Counted from the first letter of the stretch, positions 1 through 8,605 are shown. The stretch: 9,776 nt of DNA from Burkholderia sp. (GCA_028292565.1 JAQGMD010000456.1:1-9776); one strand, 5' to 3'. Made by a program: numbers and translations. Notes: a model not told the origin generated them from the sequence alone.

Positions 1-1285
1 CGCCGCTGTCGGAGATCTGTTTCAGTCCCTTGGCTTCGATGATGTCGTCCGCGAGCGATGCTTTGTCGGACGGCGTTTCCCACATCGCAGCGAATACTTC
101 CTTCGCGATCTTGTTGGAGATGGTGCCGTCGGCAATGCGTTGCAACAGCAAGGCAAGCTGTTCCGCTTTCACCGGTGCGACGGCGATGTCGACGCCTTCA
201 CGATTCAATGTCGATGACACGTCGCCCATCAGCCAGTTGGCCGCCGGCTTTGCCTGTTCCTTGCCTGCTTTAATGACCACTGCCTCGAAATAGGATGCCA
301 TCGCCTTTGATTGCGTCAACACTGCGGCATCGTATTCCGTCAATCCGAAATCACGGACAAAGCGCTCGCGCATCGCGCCGGGCAGTTCCGGCATCGACGC
401 CTTCACGCGCTCGATCCAGTCTTGCGCAATCACCAGCGGCGGCAGGTCCGGGTCGGGGAAGTAGCGATAATCCTGCGCGTCTTCCTTGCTGCGCATGGAG
501 CGGGTCTCCTTGCGGTCCGGATCGTACAAGCGCGTCTCCTGCACCACCTTGCCTCCGTCTTCGATCAGTTCGATCTGGCGGCGCACTTCGTAGTTGATCG
601 CTTCTTCCAGGAAGCGGAAGGAGTTCAGGTTCTTGACCTCGCAACGGGTGCCGTATGCCTCTTGTCCGAGCGGACGCACCGATACGTTGGCGTCGCAGCG
701 GAACGAGCCTTCCTGCATGTTTCCGTCGCAAATGCCGAGCCATACCACCAGCGAATGCAGCGCCTTCGCATACGCGACCGCTTCTCCGGCGCTTCGCATG
801 TCCGGTTCAGTGACGATTTCCAGCAGCGGCGTGCCGGCCCGGTTCAGGTCGATGCCGGTCATGCCGTGATAATCCTCATGCAGTGACTTGCCGGCGTCTT
901 CTTCGAGATGCGCGCGGGTCAGTTGCACGGACCTCAGTTCGGCTTTGCCGTCCTTCTCGAGTACGAATGCGACCTTCCCGCCTTGCACCACCGGAATCTC
1001 GTACTGGCTGATCTGGTAACCCTTCGGCAGGTCGGGGTAAAAGTAATTCTTGCGCGCGAAAATCGATTGCGGCGCAATCTTTGCACCTATCGAGAGGCCG
1101 AACTGGATTGCGCGTTCCACCGCGCCCTTGTTCATCACCGGCAATACGCCCGGCAAGGCCAGGTCCACCGGGCAGGCCTGCGTGTTCGGCTCGGCGCCGA
1201 AGCGCGTTGATGCGCCGCTGAAAATTTTGGATTCCGTCGAGAGTTGCGCGTGTGTCTCGAGACCGATTACGACTTCCCACTGCAT
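1..1285 (-). CDS. gatB: GatB, subunit B of Asp-tRNA(Asn)/Glu-tRNA(Gln) amidotransferase (3' end beyond window)
   Basis: GatB binds the mischarged tRNA, phosphorylates its Glu or Asp side chain with ATP, and uses ammonia channelled from GatA to form Gln-tRNA or Asn-tRNA. Read on the minus strand from ATG 1285-1283, the frame stays open for 428 codons to the left edge. GatB is usually about 480 residues, so roughly the last 50 (end of the C-terminal YqeY-like tail domain) are missing. Visible family signatures are GLETHAQL (residues 8-15, with E10 and H12), [14 protein letters not shown] (78-91, with K79), the [18 protein letters not shown] block, CDANVSVR, and [10 protein letters not shown] at the edge. 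The start is supported by a TAAGGA ribosome site ending 9 bases upstream that includes the stop codon of the preceding gene, so translation is probably coupled to it. It is the last gat-operon gene visible here. Confidence 0.96.
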   Translation of the reverse strand, partial: MQWEVVIGLETHAQLSTESKIFSGASTRFGAEPNTQACPVDLALPGVLPVMNKGAVERAIQFGLSIGAKIAPQSIFARKNYFYPDLPKGYQISQYEIPVVQGGKVAFVLEKDGKAELRSVQLTRAHLEEDAGKSLHEDYHGMTGIDLNRAGTPLLEIVTEPDMRSAGEAVAYAKALHSLVVWLGICDGNMQEGSFRCDANVSVRPLGQEAYGTRCEVKNLNSFRFLEEAINYEVRRQIELIEDGGKVVQETRLYDPDRKETRSMRSKEDAQDYRYFPDPDLPPLVIAQDWIERVKASMPELPGAMRERFVRDFGLTEYDAAVLTQSKAMASYFEAVVIKAGKEQAKPAANWLMGDVSSTLNREGVDIAVAPVKAEQLALLLQRIADGTISNKIAKEVFAAMWETPSDKASLADDIIEAKGLKQISDSG

Positions 1286-1296
1286 AATATTTTTCC

Positions 1297-1788
1297 TTAC
1301 TCTTCGTAGTGGCACTTGCCGGTTTTCAGATTGACCGACAATTGCGAGAAATTGGATCGCGATCCGCATAGCGCGGGGCAGCTCGGCTTTACGTTCAGCA
1401 TGTCGCCCTCGTGTTCGATGCGGATGGTGCAATTCATCCCGCGGTCGAAATTGAAGCCGCGCCGATCGCGTGCGGCACGCGCGTCGGACAATGCGACGCG
1501 CCACATGTCCTTGTCTGTATCGTCACGGACTTCAGCCTTCAGCCCGTCGCTTTCATCGATGCTGCAGTCGAAGCCATGCGTGCTGCGAAACAATGCCGAC
1601 TCCCAGCGGAAGGTATCGATGCGATTCCCCTTCAGGCGCATCTCGCCATTGTCCGCATAGGTGACCTTTTCGCCATTTTCACTGCGCGCCTGGCTGCAGG
1701 AAAAACGCGCGTCCAGCTGCTGCGCCATGGCTGCACTCCCGACCGACAACAGGGCCGGCAACAAGCAATGCAGCGCAAGGTTTTTCAT
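1297..1788 (-). CDS. Small exported six-cysteine protein of unknown function between gatA and gatB
   Basis: I do not recognise this 163-residue protein. It begins with a clear signal peptide: a basic start (MKN), a hydrophobic core, and a likely signal peptidase I site after AMA (residues 20-22). Mature export to the periplasm is therefore inferred. The mature part is polar and contains six cysteines (31, 75, 120, 137, 141, 159), an even number that fits disulfide bonding. The C-terminal third carries a [10 protein letters not shown] segment (135-144), then NFSQLSV and a final GKCHYEE. There is no lipobox, no further membrane segment and no catalytic motif I can name. Its ATG overlaps the gatA stop as ATGA, with a GAAGG ribosome site inside the end of gatA. 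Its TAA stop forms part of the gatB ribosome site. It is thus translationally embedded in the gat operon although its location (outside the cytoplasm) makes a direct role in tRNA amidation unlikely. An enzyme-inhibitor-like or envelope protein is possible but unproven. Confidence 0.85.
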   Translation of the reverse strand: MKNLALHCLLPALLSVGSAAMAQQLDARFSCSQARSENGEKVTYADNGEMRLKGNRIDTFRWESALFRSTHGFDCSIDESDGLKAEVRDDTDKDMWRVALSDARAARDRRGFNFDRGMNCTIRIEHEGDMLNVKPSCPALCGSRSNFSQLSVNLKTGKCHYEE

Positions 1789-3245
1789 ACGCCTTCAGGT
1801 TTGCGCACATGCCAATCCGTCGCGCGCTGGTACTGATGGGCGACGTTCAGCAATTTCGCTTCGTTGAAGTAATTGCCGATGATTTGCAGGCCGACCGGGC
1901 GCCGTGCATTTTTCTCGCCCTGGCCGAAGCCCACAGGAATCGACATGCCCGGCAGGCCGGCCAGGCTGGTCGACAGCGTGAAGATGTCGGCCAGATAATT
2001 CGCAACCGGATCGTCGGCCTTGTCGCCAAGGTCCCATGCGACTGTCGGCGCAATCGGTCCCATGATGACGTCGCACCGGGAGAAAGCTTGCTGGAAGTCC
2101 TGCGCGATGAGGCGGCGGATTTTCTGCGCCTGCAGATAGTAGGCATCGTAATAACCATGCGACAGCACGTAGGCGCCGACCAGGATACGGCGTTTCACCT
2201 CTTCCCCGAAGCCTTCCGCACGCGTTTTGCTGTACATGTCCGCCAGGTCTTTGTATTCCCCGGCCCGGTGGCCGTAACGGACGCCGTCGAACCGGCTCAG
2301 GTTGGACGACGCTTCCGCGGGAGCGATGACGTAATACGCCGGAATCGATAATTGCGTATTCGGCAACGAAATATCGACCAGCGTGGCGCCGAGTTTTTCG
2401 TACTCTTTCAATGCAGAGCGTACCGCCTGTTCGACGTCGGGCGCGAGTCCCTCGCCAAAATACTCGCGGGGTACACCGATTTTCAGTCCTTGCAGGCTCG
2501 AGTTCAGGTTGCGTGTAAAGTCTTCGTTGTCACTCTGCAAACTGGTGGAGTCGCGCTCGTCGAAGCCGACCATCGCGTTGAGCAACAGCGCGCAGTCTTC
2601 CGCGGTTTGCGCCATCGGACCCGCCTGGTCGAGGGAGGAGGCGTAGGCGATCATGCCGAAGCGCGACACCCGGCCGTATGTCGGTTTGATGCCGGTGATG
2701 CCGCAAAAGGCGGCCGGCTGCCGGATCGAACCACCGGTATCGGTGGCGGTGGCGGCAGGCGCCAGGCGCGCAGCAATCGCCGCGGCCGAACCGCCCGAGG
2801 AGCCGCCCGGCACGGCGGTTTTGTCCCACGGATTCCTGACCGGGCCGAAGTAGGAGTTCTCATTGGCGGAACCCATCGCGAATTCGTCGCAATTGAGTTT
2901 GCCGAGGGTCACCATGCCTGCATTACGGAACTGTTCGACGACCGCCGCATCGAAGGGGCTGGTGTAATTCGCCAACATTTTCGAGCCGGCGGTCGAACGC
3001 CAGTCGCGGGTGACGAAGATGTCCTTGTGTGCGATCGGAATGCCGGTCAGCGGCGTAGTTTCGCTTTTTGCAATGCGCTGGTCGGCTGCCGCCGCTTGCT
3101 GCAGCGTCAGGTTTTCATCGACGTGAACAAACGCGTTCAGGTCGCTTCGTTTGATGCGCGAGAGGTACAGGCTGGCGAGCTCTGTCGCCGAAATGTCTTT
3201 GGCGCGCAGCAGCGCCGACAGCTCTTTGAGGGTTTTGGTATGCAT
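1785..3245 (-). CDS. gatA: GatA, glutaminase subunit of Asp-tRNA(Asn)/Glu-tRNA(Gln) amidotransferase
   Basis: GatA hydrolyses glutamine and sends the ammonia to GatB within the cytoplasmic GatCAB complex. The product has 486 residues, the normal family length, and shows the amidase-signature fold. The Ser-cisSer-Lys triad can be placed by motif: Lys74 in AHKDIF, Ser149 in [11 protein letters not shown], and nucleophile Ser173 in [10 protein letters not shown]. Other family blocks are [27 protein letters not shown] and the C-terminal LPGMSIPVG and [10 protein letters not shown] chose ATG 3245 ([10 protein letters not shown]) because GatA homology begins there. An in-frame start at 3338 would add 31 unrelated residues and overlap gatC. 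The gap from gatC is 58 bases and the ribosome site is weak. The stop overlaps the start of the next gene as ATGA. No catalytic residue appears to be missing. Confidence 0.96.
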   Translation of the reverse strand: MHTKTLKELSALLRAKDISATELASLYLSRIKRSDLNAFVHVDENLTLQQAAAADQRIAKSETTPLTGIPIAHKDIFVTRDWRSTAGSKMLANYTSPFDAAVVEQFRNAGMVTLGKLNCDEFAMGSANENSYFGPVRNPWDKTAVPGGSSGGSAAAIAARLAPAATATDTGGSIRQPAAFCGITGIKPTYGRVSRFGMIAYASSLDQAGPMAQTAEDCALLLNAMVGFDERDSTSLQSDNEDFTRNLNSSLQGLKIGVPREYFGEGLAPDVEQAVRSALKEYEKLGATLVDISLPNTQLSIPAYYVIAPAEASSNLSRFDGVRYGHRAGEYKDLADMYSKTRAEGFGEEVKRRILVGAYVLSHGYYDAYYLQAQKIRRLIAQDFQQAFSRCDVIMGPIAPTVAWDLGDKADDPVANYLADIFTLSTSLAGLPGMSIPVGFGQGEKNARRPVGLQIIGNYFNEAKLLNVAHQYQRATDWHVRKPEGV

Positions 3246-3303
3246 AGGGTCAGGATAGGGGCCGTGAGGGCGCTTTCCAAGGCGTGGTATCCGCCGGAAG
3301 GCT

Positions 3304-3606
3304 TTATTCGATGACTTTGGGGACCAGGTACAGGCCATCCTGGGTTGCCGGCGCTACCTTCTGGTAGTCGTCGCGGCGGTTCGGTTCAGTCACAGCGTCC
3401 TCGCGCAAGCGCAAGGTCACATCGGACTGGTGGGCTGCGATCGGATGATTCAGAGGCTCGATGCCAGTGGTGTCTACCGCGCGCAACTGTTCAACCAGTG
3501 CAAAAATGCCATTGAGTTTGTCCAGGGTTTTGGCCGCCTGGTCTTCAGTCAGGTCGAGCTGCGCCAGACGGGCGAGACGTTTTACGTCGGAGAGATCAAG
3601 GGACAT
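3304..3606 (-). CDS. gatC: GatC, small subunit of Asp-tRNA(Asn)/Glu-tRNA(Gln) amidotransferase
   Basis: GatC wraps around GatA and stabilises its contact with GatB. The 100-residue length is typical. Family marks are the N-terminal helical segment with [12 protein letters not shown] (8-19), the central [18 protein letters not shown], and the highly conserved final PKVIE. It is the first gene of the gat operon, transcribed away from mreB, so its promoter must lie in the shared 253-base intergenic region. No strong Shine-Dalgarno sequence is visible ahead of ATG 3606-3604, but no better start exists. The complex could serve Gln-tRNA, Asn-tRNA or both. That depends on whether the genome has GlnRS and AsnRS, which cannot be seen here. 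Confidence 0.95.
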   Translation of the reverse strand: MSLDLSDVKRLARLAQLDLTEDQAAKTLDKLNGIFALVEQLRAVDTTGIEPLNHPIAAHQSDVTLRLREDAVTEPNRRDDYQKVAPATQDGLYLVPKVIE

Positions 3607-3679
3607 ATGAATGGGTGCGCGGACTAGCCGTGCAAGTAAGTATTTTTAAAAAAACAAAAGGTGTTCTAATTCTGATAAA

Positions 3680-3696
3680 ACGTTGAATTACAACGT
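3680..3696. repeat. 17-base perfect dyad (ACGTTG-5-CAACGT), possible operator
   Basis: ACGTTG at 3680-3685 and CAACGT at 3691-3696 are exact reverse complements separated by AATTA. The dyad lies between the two divergent start codons, upstream of the -10-like block for mreB and about 75 bases from the gatC start. The shape fits a binding site for a dimeric regulator, but no specific regulator is suggested by the sequence and a 6-base arm can occur by chance. Confidence 0.35.
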
Positions 3697-3811
3697 ATTC
3701 GCCTCGCATTTTTGGTGTTTCCGCGCGCAAATTTCAGCTAAATTATAAGGTAGAATGTCGGGCTAATGCCTTGCTGCTGCCGGGGAATGAATCTGGCAGG
3801 CAGAACTAAAC

Positions 3812-3827
3812 CTTAAATCTGTTTAAG
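3812..3827 (+). promoter_or_regulatory. Small hairpin in the presumed mreB leader
   Basis: CTTAAA (3812-3817) and TTTAAG (3822-3827) are exact inverted repeats around a TCTG loop, 33 bases before the mreB start and 19 bases before its AGGA ribosome site. The stem is AT-rich and would be weak. It does not cover the ribosome site. It could be a minor RNA structure or a DNA-level half of a control site. Confidence 0.3.
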
Positions 3828-3856
3828 CGCGCTACTGTTGCGCATCAGGACAATAA

Positions 3857-4054
<198 letters not shown>

Positions 4055-4057
4055 TAG
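4055..4057 (+). other. Premature amber stop codon in mreB (codon 66)
   Basis: The codons read CTG GGC TAG GTG CCG GGG where MreB proteins normally have LG-(basic or polar)-x-PGN. E. coli MreB, from memory, has LGRTPGN. TAG is one base from CAG (Gln) or AAG (Lys) and two from any Arg codon. The adjacent codons are conserved in sense and frame on both sides. Confidence 0.93.
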
Positions 4058-4903
<846 letters not shown>

Positions 4904-4922
4904 CGTTGCACGATGCTTTACA

Positions 4923-4960
4923 CGACGCGCCTTGCACCACAATCCGCAAGGCGCCCGTCG
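4923..4960 (+). promoter_or_regulatory. GC-rich stem-loop between mreB and mreC
   Basis: GCGCCTTG (4927-4934) and CAAGGCGC (4947-4954) form a perfect 8-base-pair stem with a 12-base loop. CGAC (4923-4926) and GTCG (4957-4960) extend it by four pairs across a two-base CC bulge. It begins 20 bases after the mreB stop. No T-run follows, so it is not a standard intrinsic terminator. It could protect the mreB message from 3' decay or partly limit readthrough into mreCD, giving more MreB than MreC. The 126-base gap shows no other gene. Confidence 0.5.
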
Positions 4961-5029
4961 GAGGAAGGCCTGAATACCGCTCGCCTTGGTTCCGCAATAG
5001 TTGCGCATAAGCTTGCAAAATAAGTCCTG

Positions 5030-6040
5030 ATGGAATACAGCCCACCGCCACTCTTCAAGCAAGGCGCCTCCGCCCGAGCCAAAGTGGTGTTCTTCGCAGT
5101 GATTGCGGTAGCACTGCTGCTTGGCGATGCGCGCTTGCACGCCCTCAAAGTCGTGCGCCAGCTGGTCGGCACCGCGCTCTACCCGCTGCAAGTCGTTGCA
5201 ATGATGCCGCGCGATGCGGCCTACAAGGTGGGCGATTATTTCTCCTCGCTGACGTCGCTCGAAAAAGAAAACCGCAACCTGATACAGCAGCAGGTCGCCA
5301 ACGCCCAGACCCTGCAGCAGGCGCAGCACCTGTCGGCTGAAAACGCCCATTTGCGCAAGCTGCTGGCGGCCAATGAGCAGTTGCCGGTGAAGTCGGTGAT
5401 GAGCGAAATACTGTATGACGCCCGCGATGCGTTTACTCGCAAGATCATAGTCGATCGCGGTACGCAGCACGGCGTAGCGCCCGGGCAGCCGGTGATTGAC
5501 GATATCGGGATTGTCGGCCAGGTCACACGTGTGTTTCCGTTCACCTCCGAAGTCACCCTGCTGACCGATAAGGACCAGGCCATTCCGGTTCAGGTGGTGC
5601 GCACCGGATTGCGCAGCATCGCCTATGGACAGGGTCATTCCGGCTCGCTCGACTTGCGGTTCATGCCTGTCAATGCCGATATCAAGAACGGCGACATTCT
5701 GGTGACGTCCGGTATCGACGGCGTTTACCCGGCCGGGCTGTCGGTCGCGAAGGTGGTGCAGGTCGAAAGCAAGTCAACCGATGCGTTTGCGCGCATCATA
5801 TGCCAGCCACTGGCCGGGATCGATCGCAATCGTCAGCTGCTGATACTGCTGACCGAATCCAAACTGCCGCCGCGTCCGGCGCCCGAGGACATGAAAGACA
5901 GGAAGGCGGCGGCGAAGGCCGCTGCCCAAAGCGCGAAAGAGGCGTCCAAGGAAGCGGCGAAAGTCGCTGCGCCTGCCGCGCCCGCAGGCCGCGCCGCGCC
6001 ACCCGCCGCCCCGGCTGTACAGAAGATGCCGTCACCATGA
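5030..6040 (+). CDS. mreC: MreC, rod shape-determining membrane scaffold protein
   Basis: MreC is a bitopic inner-membrane protein whose periplasmic part binds PBP2 and activates the rod complex. The 336-residue product has a short basic cytoplasmic N-terminus, one membrane segment (about 18-33, VVFFAVIAVALLLGD), and a coiled coil rich in Gln, Leu and Glu (about 75-115). Paired beta domains follow (about 120-275), with MreC signatures such as VDRGTQHGVAPGQPV, GIVGQV and GDILVTSGIDGVYPAGLSVAKV-type sequence. From about residue 285 a low-complexity tail of Ala, Lys and Pro continues to the end. E. coli MreC (367 residues, from memory) is of similar size, so length is normal. ATG 5030 is the first start that includes the full anchor; its ribosome site is weak. 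The stop overlaps the mreD start as ATGA, implying coupled translation. Confidence 0.95.
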   Translation: MEYSPPPLFKQGASARAKVVFFAVIAVALLLGDARLHALKVVRQLVGTALYPLQVVAMMPRDAAYKVGDYFSSLTSLEKENRNLIQQQVANAQTLQQAQHLSAENAHLRKLLAANEQLPVKSVMSEILYDARDAFTRKIIVDRGTQHGVAPGQPVIDDIGIVGQVTRVFPFTSEVTLLTDKDQAIPVQVVRTGLRSIAYGQGHSGSLDLRFMPVNADIKNGDILVTSGIDGVYPAGLSVAKVVQVESKSTDAFARIICQPLAGIDRNRQLLILLTESKLPPRPAPEDMKDRKAAAKAAAQSAKEASKEAAKVAAPAAPAGRAAPPAAPAVQKMPSP

Positions 6041-6549
6041 ACCAGCCACATTACATACTGCTACCGGCCAACCCGCTGTTCATCACGGCCAGCCTGGTTG
6101 TCGCATTCCTGCTCAACCTGCTGCCCTGGGGGCACTGGTTCGGGGTTCCCGACTTCGTCGCGCTGGTATTGATCTTCTGGAGCATTCACCAGCCGCGCAA
6201 GGTAGGCATCGGTATCGCCTTCCTGATGGGTTTGCTGATGGATGTGCATGATGCCACGCTGCTTGGTGAAAACGCGTTGTCGTACACCTTGCTGTCGTAT
6301 TTTGCGATCATGATTCATCGCCGTGTGCTTTGGTTCAAGGTGATGACCCAGGCCATGCATGTACTGCCGCTGCTGCTCATGATGCAGACCGTGCAACTGG
6401 TGATACGGGTGGCCGTGAGCGGACACTTCCCGGGCTGGCTCTATTTCGTTGAAAGCCTGACTGCCGCTGTGCTGTGGCCTGTGGTTACATCGATTTTGCT
6501 GGCGCCGCAGCGTCGGGCGATTAATCGGGATGATACGCGGCCGATTTGA
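6037..6549 (+). CDS. mreD: MreD, rod shape-determining integral membrane protein
   Basis: MreD is a small polytopic inner-membrane partner of MreC that tunes PBP2/RodA activation. The 170-residue product is close to the usual length of about 160-170. Hydrophobic segments lie at about 12-30, 38-50, 57-70, 80-95, 104-127 and 137-155, which fits five or six membrane passes. Recognisable blocks are NPLFITASL near the start, VPDFVALVLIFW, and GLLMDVHDATLLGENALSY (65-83), the most typical MreD motif. The tail is short and charged. ATG 6037 overlaps the mreC TGA stop. A longer in-frame reading from 5800 exists only because this frame is open inside mreC and adds low-complexity residues, so I rejected it. 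Confidence 0.94.
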   Translation: MNQPHYILLPANPLFITASLVVAFLLNLLPWGHWFGVPDFVALVLIFWSIHQPRKVGIGIAFLMGLLMDVHDATLLGENALSYTLLSYFAIMIHRRVLWFKVMTQAMHVLPLLLMMQTVQLVIRVAVSGHFPGWLYFVESLTAAVLWPVVTSILLAPQRRAINRDDTRPI

Positions 6550-6557
6550 TGGGACGT

Positions 6558-6573
6558 CGACCGAGTACGGTCG
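6558..6573 (+). promoter_or_regulatory. Short perfect hairpin just after mreD
   Basis: CGACCG (6558-6563) and CGGTCG (6568-6573) pair perfectly around an AGTA loop, starting nine bases after the mreD stop. The stem is GC-rich and compact. The following bases (TGTAAGAGAAGC) are not a T-run, so efficient intrinsic termination is not expected. It may be a 3'-end stabiliser or processing site in the mreD-mrdA gap. Confidence 0.35.
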
Positions 6574-6611
6574 TGTAAGAGAAGCAAGCTCTGATATGCG
6601 CTATCGCGCGT

Positions 6612-6650
6612 CCCCTCTTCCCCGGCCCCTCTGCCGCAGGGGGAGAGGGG
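6612..6650. repeat. Intergenic palindromic repeat of the CCCCTCT/AGAGGGG type
   Basis: The segment has left arm CCCCTCTTCCCC (6612-6623) and right arm GGGGGAGAGGGG (6639-6650), which pair except for one bulged T. In between lie a second CCCCTCT copy (6626-6632) and a small odd palindrome CTGCCGCAG (6631-6639). Highly structured pyrimidine/purine palindromes like this are known as dispersed REP-like elements between genes in many GC-rich proteobacteria. Copy number in this genome cannot be seen from one window. It lies in the 148-base gap between mreD and mrdA and can form a strong RNA hairpin in transcripts of the operon. Confidence 0.55.
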
Positions 6651-6697
6651 AGTGAAATGACGGACACGGCCTTTCGTCCGCGTGCGTAAAACTAAGA

Positions 6698-8605
6698 ATG
6701 ACTGAATTCAAGAATACTGAACGCGAACTGCATTTGTTCCGCCTGCGGCTGTCGGCGGTGGGCGTGTTCGTGATCATTTTTTTCTCGCTGCTTTTCGCGC
6801 GTTTTGTGTGGCTGCAGGTATACAAGCACAGCGACTATGCGATGCAGGCCGAAGACAACCGCATCTCCATTGTGCCGGTGGTGCCCAACCGCGGTCTGAT
6901 CACCGACCGTAATGGCGTGGTATTGGCTCGAAATTTTTCTGCGTATACGCTGGAAATTACCCCCTCCAAGATCGTCGACCCGCTCGATGTGGTGATCGAA
7001 AAGCTATCGGAATTTGTGGAAATCCAGCCCAAGGATCGCCGGCGTTTCCGGCGCCTGCAAGAAGAAGCGAAGAATTTCGAAAGCGTACCGATCCGCACCC
7101 GGCTAACCGATGAAGAAGTCGCACGCTTTACCGCGCAGCGTTATCGCTTTCCCGGCGTCGAGATCCAGGCGCGCTTGTTCCGCCAGTACCCGCTCGGCGA
7201 AACCGCATCGCACGTAATCGGATATATCGGTCGCATCAGCCCGAAGGACGCGAAAAAGATCGAGGACTCGGAGGACCCTGCCAACTATGCCGGCACCGAC
7301 TACATCGGCAAGGAAGGCCTGGAGAAAAAATACGAGCAGATATTGCACGGAAAGACCGGCTACGAAGAAGTCGAGGTCACGGCAGGCGGCCGTGCCGTGC
7401 GTACCTTGTCGCGTACCGCGGCCAGCCCCGGCCACAACCTGATCCTGTCGATCGATATCGAATTGCAGAAAATCGTCGAAGCTGCATTTGGCGACCGGCG
7501 CGGTGCACTTGTGGCCATTGATCCAGCCACCGGCGACATCCTGGCCTACGTATCCAAACCCACCTTCGACCCGAACCTGTTAGTCGAAGGTATCGACCAG
7601 CAAAGCTGGGAAGAACTCAACACCTCGCTCGACAAGCCGCTCCTGAACAGGCCCCTGATCGGTACCTATCCGCCCGGTTCCACCTTCAAGCCCTATATGG
7701 CGCTGGCGGCGCTGGAGCTCGGCAAGCGCACCCCCGGCCAGGCGATTTCCGATCCCGGCCATTTCTGGTTCGGCAACCACCGGTTCCGCGACGACAAAGT
7801 CGGCGGCCATGGCATGGTCGATATGTACAAGTCGATCGTCGTGTCATGCAATACCTATTACTACGTTCTGGCCAATGACCTGGGCATCGACGCAATCCAT
7901 GATTTCATGAAGCCGTTCGGATTCGGCCAGTTGACCGGGATCGACCTCGAGAATGAACGCACCGGCGTGCTGCCGTCGACCGCGTGGAAGCGCGCGGCGT
8001 ACAAACGGCCGGAGCACAAGAAATGGTATGCCGGCGAAACGATTTCGGTCGGTATCGGCCAGGGATATAACGCCTACACGCCTCTGCAGATGGCGCATGC
8101 AATCTCCAATCTTGCCAATAATGGCGTTGTGATGAAGCCGCACCTGGTCAAGACCGTCGAAGACGGTGTCAGCAAGGAGCGTACGCTGACCGTGCCGAAA
8201 GAAAGTTACAAGATCAACCTCAAGCAGGCGAATCTCGATTTCGTGAAGAATGCAATGGCAGGCGTGGTGAAGGAAGGAACAGGGTCGCGCGCGTTTGCCG
8301 GGGCGGGCTACGTATCGGCCGGCAAGACCGGCACTGCGCAGGCGATCGGACTCGGCCGCAACGAAAAATACGATGCGAAAAAAATGGCTGAGCGTCACCG
8401 CGACCACTCGCTCTATACCGCATTTGCGCCGGCGGACAACCCGCGCATCGCGCTTGCGGTAATCGTCGAGAACGGTGGTTTCGGCGCTGCTGCCGCTGCC
8501 CCGATTGCGCGACTCGCGCTCGATTACTATTTACTCGGCAAGCGTCCCGCTCCGACGGAAACAAAGGCCCCTGTGATTGTCGACCCCGCAGGGATGGAGG
8601 ACTGA
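6698..8605 (+). CDS. mrdA: PBP2, penicillin-binding protein 2 (peptidoglycan DD-transpeptidase of the rod complex)
   Basis: PBP2 crosslinks new peptidoglycan strands made by RodA during side-wall growth. The 635-residue length matches the family (about 630). A cytoplasmic tip is followed by one membrane anchor (about 19-40). The pedestal/dimerisation domain (about 60-240) contains NRGLITDRNGVVLA and HVIGYIGR. The transpeptidase domain (about 260-612) has the active-site STFK tetrad with Ser328 and Lys331, the SCN triad (383-385) and KTGT (543-546), all intact. The C-terminus is a short Pro-rich tail. ATG 6698 gives the normal N-terminus; the bases ahead of it hold only a weak ribosome site. 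It lies 148 bases after mreD and its TGA shares one base with the rodA ATG. The catalytic gene appears fully functional despite the stop in mreB upstream. Confidence 0.96.
   Translation: MTEFKNTERELHLFRLRLSAVGVFVIIFFSLLFARFVWLQVYKHSDYAMQAEDNRISIVPVVPNRGLITDRNGVVLARNFSAYTLEITPSKIVDPLDVVIEKLSEFVEIQPKDRRRFRRLQEEAKNFESVPIRTRLTDEEVARFTAQRYRFPGVEIQARLFRQYPLGETASHVIGYIGRISPKDAKKIEDSEDPANYAGTDYIGKEGLEKKYEQILHGKTGYEEVEVTAGGRAVRTLSRTAASPGHNLILSIDIELQKIVEAAFGDRRGALVAIDPATGDILAYVSKPTFDPNLLVEGIDQQSWEELNTSLDKPLLNRPLIGTYPPGSTFKPYMALAALELGKRTPGQAISDPGHFWFGNHRFRDDKVGGHGMVDMYKSIVVSCNTYYYVLANDLGIDAIHDFMKPFGFGQLTGIDLENERTGVLPSTAWKRAAYKRPEHKKWYAGETISVGIGQGYNAYTPLQMAHAISNLANNGVVMKPHLVKTVEDGVSKERTLTVPKESYKINLKQANLDFVKNAMAGVVKEGTGSRAFAGAGYVSAGKTGTAQAIGLGRNEKYDAKKMAERHRDHSLYTAFAPADNPRIALAVIVENGGFGAAAAAPIARLALDYYLLGKRPAPTETKAPVIVDPAGMED

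Noticed and set aside
311..886. Plus-strand open frame of about 190 codons
   Set aside because: It is antisense to conserved gatB sequence, which explains the open frame.
2352..3314. Long plus-strand open frame of about 320 codons
   Set aside because: It is antisense to gatA, whose catalytic motifs are complete. The plus-strand product has no recognisable domain and its composition is typical of a GC-driven shadow frame.
3246..3338. N-terminal extension of gatA by 31 codons
   Set aside because: The added residues are unlike any GatA start and would overlap gatC; homology starts at [10 protein letters not shown].
5800..6036. Upstream start for mreD inside mreC
   Set aside because: The extension is Arg/Ala-rich read-through of the mreC tail in another frame. 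The ATG overlapping the mreC stop gives a normal MreD.
6596..6655. Tiny open frame of 19 codons in the mreD-mrdA gap
   Set aside because: It is made almost wholly of the palindromic repeat, has no ribosome site, and its product is Arg/Pro-rich.
7844..8407. Minus-strand open frame of about 187 codons
   Set aside because: It is antisense to the transpeptidase domain of mrdA, with no motif or ribosome site of its own.
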